Of a stretch of DNA of 8,926 nt, positions 5,735 to 8,926 are shown piece by piece (the stretch's first letter is position 1; the number at the start of each line of letters is the position of its first letter). The notes under the pieces are model-generated. The model had not been told where the DNA came from and searched no databases. It saw nothing but the letters and a program-made list of their open reading frames with translations. The DNA comes from an uncultured Dorea sp. GTDB lineage: Bacteria > Bacillota > Clostridia > Lachnospirales > Lachnospiraceae. Both the position numbers and the translations under genes were made by a program. The DNA lies in contig NZ_CAKRAH010000080.1 of the NCBI RefSeq assembly GCF_934294775.1, forward strand, positions 1-8,926. The letters run 5' to 3'.

Positions 5735-5836
5735 TGTGGTTTACCTCCTGTGAATCATTAACATTTTCATGATAATATATCAGAATCAGCAAGATTCCGG
5801 GGCTTTGGCCTCTTACTGTTTCTCCTTTTGTCATAC
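5735..5836 (-). promoter_or_regulatory. Structured rplM leader (L13-leader-like)
   Basis: The untranslated leader is about 100 nt. On the minus strand it contains GGC-CAAA-GCC, a GAATC-TTGCT-GATTC hairpin (5797-5783), and ATCAT-N10-ATGAT just upstream of the ribosome binding site. Firmicutes are known to carry an L13 leader RNA (Rfam L13_leader) at this place, thought to mediate autoregulation. Position and size fit, but I cannot confirm a match to that model by eye. Confidence 0.45.
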
Positions 5837-5842
5837 TTGCTT

Positions 5843-5871
5843 ATTATATTATACTCCACCGTGTGTGTCAA
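5843..5871 (-). promoter_or_regulatory. Consensus promoter of rplM-rpsI
   Basis: On the minus strand, TTGACA (5871-5866) and TATAAT (5848-5843) are both perfect matches to consensus with a 17-nt spacer. A second overlapping TATAAT (5853-5848) has a 12-nt spacer, too short to be used with this -35. A perfect promoter suits a highly expressed ribosomal operon. Confidence 0.92.
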
Positions 5872-5925
5872 CTGTTTTTTCACATTTTTTTACCGTTCCG
5901 CTCTCTTTCTTTCTATATACTTCCA

Positions 5926-5934
5926 TGTTATAAT
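5926..5934 (+). promoter_or_regulatory. Extended -10 promoter of the MATE gene
   Basis: TGT-TATAAT at 5926-5934 is a perfect extended -10. The position expected for a -35 holds only TTTCTT (5906-5911). The start of transcription near 5941 gives a 40-nt leader. It is divergent from the rplM promoter, with about 55 bp between the two. Confidence 0.7.
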
Positions 5935-5980
5935 CGTCGACAGGAACATCTTATTTTTTCATTGAGGGGGATTTTACATT

Positions 5981-7333
5981 ATGCAAAAGAAAATTGATCT
6001 GGTTAATGGACCGGTTCTGTCTTCTCTTACCAGACTTGCCATCCCGATCATGGCTACATCGCTGATCCAAATGGCATACAATATGACAGATATGATCTGG
6101 ATCGGTCGTATCGGAAGTTCTGCCGTTGCATCTGTGGGGGCTGCCGGCATGTACATGTGGCTTTCCAATGGACTGGCCGCACTTGCCAAGATGGGTGGAC
6201 AGGTAAATGTCGGTCATGCCCTCGGATCATCCGACCGGAAATGTGCTGCCAACTATGCTGCGCAATCACTCATACTTACTTTATTTCTTGGACTCATCTA
6301 TGGAAGCATCTGTATCCTGGCAGCAAAACCCTTGATTCATTTTTTTCATCTGAATCAGCTTCAGGTCATTCAGGATGCCATCCATTATCTGCAGATTACC
6401 TGCGGACTTGTCCTGTTTTCATTTTTAAACCAGACTTTTACCGGACTTTTTACTGCTATCGGCAACAGCCGTCCTGTATTTCTGGCAACGACCACCGGAC
6501 TGATTGTCAATATTATCCTGGATCCACTTTTGATATTCGGAATCGGTCCATTTCCTGTTCTGCGCGTTACCGGTGCTGCAATTGCCACAGTGATCGCACA
6601 GATGATCGTTACGGGAATGTTCTTTTTGTTTGCCGCAAGAGATCTTGTACTGTTCCGGCATGTCCGTTACCTGCAAAAGCCCGACTTTCCTATCCTGGCT
6701 TCTATTATAAAGATCGGACTGCCAACTTCTATACAAAGCATGTTATTTACCGGTATCTCTATGATCATCGCACGTCTGGTTGCCGGATACGGCGATGCCG
6801 CTGTTGCCGTACAAAAGGTCGGCTCCCAGATTGAATCCATCTCCTGGATGACGGCTGACGGATTCGCTGCTGCGGTCAATTCTTTCACCTCTCAGAATCA
6901 TGGTGCCGGAAAAAAAGGACGCATTTACCATGGATATATCAGTGCTCTGAAGGTTGTATTTGTCTGGGGTATCTTTTGTACCTTATTATTAATTTTCTGT
7001 CCGGCTCCGATATTCCGGATATTTATTACAGAGGAAAAAGTGCTTCCACTTGGAGTTGACTATCTGCGGATCCTGGGTGTATCCCAGCTTTTCATGAGCC
7101 TTGAGATCACAACTGCCGGAGCATTCTCCGGTTATGGTAAAACCGTACCTCCTTCTGTGATCAGCATTATATTTACTGCCCTTCGTATTCCACTTGCAAT
7201 GTTTCTTGTCCATACTGCACTTGGGTTAAATGGTATCTGGTGGAGTATTACGATCTCCAGTATTTTTAAAGGTATCTTATTATTTTTATGCTTTCTGGTG
7301 TTTATGCACCGTGAAAAAATTTTACCATCTTAA
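5981..7333 (+). CDS. MATE-family multidrug/cation antiporter
   Basis: This 450-residue protein is a polytopic membrane protein of the MATE family, which exports cationic drugs or metabolites in exchange for Na+ or H+. The length fits the usual 12 transmembrane helices in two six-helix halves. Family marks include NMTDMIWIGRIG in the first half (34-45), AALAKMGGQVNVGHALGS (66-83), FTGLFTAIGNSRP (153-165) and NIILDPLLIFGIG (177-189). In the second half, GLPTSIQSML (246-255), the region around 276-306 (AVQKVGSQIES ... SFTSQNHGAG) and AFSGYGKTVPPS (381-392) echo the same pattern. Start: ATG at 5981, 10 nt after GAGGGGG. It stands alone or is co-transcribed with the GH13 gene 81 nt downstream; no terminator is visible between them. 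Its substrate cannot be inferred. Confidence 0.95.
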   Translation: MQKKIDLVNGPVLSSLTRLAIPIMATSLIQMAYNMTDMIWIGRIGSSAVASVGAAGMYMWLSNGLAALAKMGGQVNVGHALGSSDRKCAANYAAQSLILTLFLGLIYGSICILAAKPLIHFFHLNQLQVIQDAIHYLQITCGLVLFSFLNQTFTGLFTAIGNSRPVFLATTTGLIVNIILDPLLIFGIGPFPVLRVTGAAIATVIAQMIVTGMFFLFAARDLVLFRHVRYLQKPDFPILASIIKIGLPTSIQSMLFTGISMIIARLVAGYGDAAVAVQKVGSQIESISWMTADGFAAAVNSFTSQNHGAGKKGRIYHGYISALKVVFVWGIFCTLLLIFCPAPIFRIFITEEKVLPLGVDYLRILGVSQLFMSLEITTAGAFSGYGKTVPPSVISIIFTALRIPLAMFLVHTALGLNGIWWSITISSIFKGILLFLCFLVFMHREKILPS

Positions 7334-7344
7334 AGTTTCGGATG

Positions 7345-7353
7345 TGGTATAAT
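7345..7353 (+). promoter_or_regulatory. Extended -10 promoter of the GH13 gene
   Basis: TGG-TATAAT at 7345-7353 is a perfect extended -10, starting 12 nt after the MATE stop codon. No good -35 is present. The start of transcription near 7360 would place the following hairpin at the very 5' end of the mRNA. Confidence 0.65.
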
Positions 7354-7365
7354 GAAGTAGTGAGC

Positions 7366-7395
7366 CGCCTGCTGTGAACGATGATGCAACAGGCG
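7366..7395 (+). promoter_or_regulatory. 5'-leader hairpin of the GH13 gene
   Basis: CGCCTG (7366-7371) pairs with CAGGCG (7390-7395). After one C/A mismatch the stem continues by two more pairs (7373-7374 with 7387-7388), around a 12-nt loop. There is no T run after it, so it is not a terminator. At the 5' end of the message it could protect the mRNA from decay. The AGGAAGGA ribosome binding site (7401-7408) follows and stays unpaired. Confidence 0.6.
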
Positions 7396-7414
7396 CGGAA
7401 AGGAAGGACTTGAA

Positions 7415-8722
7415 ATGTGGGCTTATAACAGTATTTTTTATCAGATTTATCCGATTGGATTCTGCGGTGCTCCCGTACACAATGATGGTGTATGTGTTCC
7501 GCGTATCCGCAAACTTATGGAATGGTCGGAATATCTTGAAAGTCTGGGGATAGATTCTATTCTTCTGAATCCAATCTTTGAATCTGATAATCATGGATAT
7601 GATACCAGAGATTTCAAACGCATTGACTGCAGACTTGGTACGAACGAAGATTTCAAAGAAGTCTGTGCGGATCTGCACAGACATAATGTAAAGATCGTTC
7701 TCGACGGTGTATTCAATCATGTCGGACGAGGTTTCTGGGCATTCAAGGATGTACAGGAAAAGAAATGGGATTCTCCTTATAAAGACTGGTTCCACATCAG
7801 CTTTGACGGTAACAGCTGTTACAATGACGGATTCTGGTATGAAGGCTGGGAAGGTCATTTTGAACTGGTAAAATTAAATCTTCAGAATCCTGCCGTCGTA
7901 GATTATCTTCTGGAATGTGTGAAATTCTGGATTGATGAATTCGACATCGATGGTCTGCGTCTGGATGTTGCATACAGTCTGGATCATAACTTCATGAGAC
8001 GTCTTCGTTCTTACACACAGGAATTAAAGCCTGATTTTGCATTGATCGGTGAAGTACTCTTCGGAGATTACAATATTATTGTCAATGACGACATGCTTCA
8101 CAGCTGTACCAACTATGAATGCTACAAGGGACTTTATTCCAGCTTCAACTGCATGAATATGTTCGAGATTGCACATTCCCTGCATCGTCAGTTCGGAAGT
8201 GACCAGTGGTGTATCTACCGCGGCAAACATCTTATGACATTTGTTGATAACCACGATGTTACAAGACTTGCAAGCATATTAACCAACCAAAAACACATTC
8301 CACTCGCTTACGGTCTTCTTCTTGGCATGCCGGGTATCCCATGCCTTTATTATGGAAGTGAATGGGCTGAACCGGGTGAAAAGGCGCCGGACAATGACTA
8401 TGCGCTACGTCCATGCTTTGAAGAGCCAAAGCCAAATGAACTGACAGAATTCATTAAAAAATTGATTCACATCCGTCAGAACAGTGATGCTCTTTGCAAT
8501 GGTTCTTATAAAAATGTGGTAATTCAGAACCATCAGCTAGTATTCGAACGATGTTCAGAAAAAGAACGTGTTATTGTAGCGATCAATGCCGCTGATTATT
8601 CTTATACTGCGAATGCCGGTGAATTGAATGGTACAGCAACAGATCTTCTGACAGATGAAACCGTTACTTTAAATGGTCAACTGGAATTAAAACCTTATAG
8701 TGTACAGTATTTGAAATTCTGA
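7415..8722 (+). CDS. GH13 alpha-amylase-family glycoside hydrolase, cytoplasmic
   Basis: This 435-residue enzyme cleaves alpha-glucosidic bonds by the retaining GH13 mechanism. The four conserved regions are present: I DGVFNH (97-102), II GLRLDVAYS with nucleophile Asp184, III EVLFG with acid/base Glu213, and IV FVDNHD (276-281) with transition-state Asp281. The chain starts directly with the (beta/alpha)8 barrel (NSIFYQIYPIGF, 5-16) and has a small C-terminal beta domain from about 365. There is no signal peptide, N-terminal domain or carbohydrate-binding module, so it acts inside the cell. It most likely acts on maltodextrins or other imported short alpha-glucans, like maltodextrin glucosidases or neopullulanases; the exact bond and product cannot be read from sequence. 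Start: ATG at 7415, 6 nt after AGGAAGGA. No transporter or malR-like regulator lies beside it in this window. Confidence 0.95.
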   Translation: MWAYNSIFYQIYPIGFCGAPVHNDGVCVPRIRKLMEWSEYLESLGIDSILLNPIFESDNHGYDTRDFKRIDCRLGTNEDFKEVCADLHRHNVKIVLDGVFNHVGRGFWAFKDVQEKKWDSPYKDWFHISFDGNSCYNDGFWYEGWEGHFELVKLNLQNPAVVDYLLECVKFWIDEFDIDGLRLDVAYSLDHNFMRRLRSYTQELKPDFALIGEVLFGDYNIIVNDDMLHSCTNYECYKGLYSSFNCMNMFEIAHSLHRQFGSDQWCIYRGKHLMTFVDNHDVTRLASILTNQKHIPLAYGLLLGMPGIPCLYYGSEWAEPGEKAPDNDYALRPCFEEPKPNELTEFIKKLIHIRQNSDALCNGSYKNVVIQNHQLVFERCSEKERVIVAINAADYSYTANAGELNGTATDLLTDETVTLNGQLELKPYSVQYLKF

Positions 8723-8762
8723 TCGTTTATATTTTAATTATTTACTGATTCTAAACATTTTG

Positions 8763-8807
8763 CTCCTGCTTATGAGCCGCATATCTTTCATAAGCAGGAG
8801 TATTTTT
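8763..8807 (+). terminator. Terminator of the GH13 gene
   Basis: CTCCTGCTTATGA (8763-8775) pairs perfectly over 13 bp with TCATAAGCAGGAG (8788-8800) around a 12-nt loop, followed by TATTTTT (8801-8807). It lies about 40 nt after the stop codon. Confidence 0.93.
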
Positions 8808-8815
8808 CTTGCTCT

Positions 8816-8926
8816 TAGAAAGTGACGGATTCCACTGTGCTGGCTTTCACCATTTTCCCCCGGCTTGCATGGCTTGACTTTCGCCAACTTTGCGGCGGTA
8901 TTTTCTCCCGCTGTAAAGCCGGGGAA
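8816..8926. other. GC-rich edge segment, identity unknown
   Basis: By my count this segment is about 53% G+C, clearly richer than the AT-rich intergenic DNA beside it. It is open on both strands to the window edge. The minus frame reads GENTAAKLAKVKPC and SQHSGIRHFL but runs on into the GH13 terminator before its stop at 8740-8738. A plus frame from GTG at 8822 reads LAFTIFPRLAWLDF. Neither is recognisable, and no ribosome binding site is visible. It could be the end of another gene, a repeat, or the border of a mobile element. Confidence 0.4.

Noticed and set aside
6157..6834. A 225-codon plus ORF inside the MATE gene
   Set aside because: It is a shadow frame of the clearly coding MATE gene, rich in Cys, Arg and Ser, with no family motif or ribosome binding site.
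7322..7858. A 178-codon minus ORF opposite the GH13 gene
   Set aside because: It lies antisense to conserved GH13 catalytic sequence, and its translation shows no domain.
1..8926. CRISPR array, insertion sequence, tRNA or rRNA genes
   Set aside because: No regularly spaced repeats, transposase-like ORF with terminal inverted repeats, or tRNA/rRNA-like sequence was seen.

Overview
This 8.9 kb window looks like ordinary chromosome from a low-to-moderate-GC Gram-positive anaerobe, most likely a gut member of the Lachnospiraceae/Clostridia. The signs are AT-rich intergenic DNA, strong AGGAGG-type ribosome binding sites, sigma-A promoters close to TTGACA-N17-TATAAT, extended -10 boxes, U-rich intrinsic terminators, and the remains of a PAS/hybrid histidine kinase of a style common in that family. 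This placement rests on style and recalled family resemblance, not on a search.

Left part (1-2640, genes on the minus strand): an AT-rich stretch with a terminator hairpin and two dyads (1-228), a TetR-type regulator whose terminator begins inside its last codons (229-792), and an ABC-F translation-type ATPase with its own consensus promoter (917-2473).

Middle-left (2639-4024, minus strand): a GNAT acetyltransferase with its own promoter sits just downstream of a decayed gene. That pseudogene (3220-4024) keeps pieces of an originally much larger PAS / histidine kinase / receiver protein in three reading frames: two PAS-like fragments, the last part of the ATPase domain, and the receiver phospho-acceptor motif. 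Most of the kinase is gone.

Centre (4025-4887): an intergenic region with a palindrome and short repeats, a small helical protein of unknown function as a single-gene unit on the plus strand (4280-4612), and a cluster of hairpin terminators between it and the convergent ribosomal operon.

Right part: the rplM-rpsI operon (ribosomal proteins L13 and S9, minus strand) with a consensus promoter, a structured ~100-nt leader and a clear terminator. Divergent from it is a MATE-family multidrug/cation antiporter (5981-7333), followed by a cytoplasmic GH13 alpha-amylase-family enzyme (7415-8722) with a hairpin in its 5' leader and a 13-bp-stem terminator. The last ~110 bases are richer in GC than their surroundings and may be the edge of another element or gene.

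The genes do not form one pathway. They are mostly independent units: translation (L13, S9, ABC-F), export (MATE), glucan breakdown (GH13), acetylation (GNAT) and regulation (TetR). I found no convincing new multi-gene system. The items most worth a second look are the mosaic kinase pseudogene, the unknown 110-residue protein, the operator-like dyads at the left edge, and the GC-rich right edge.
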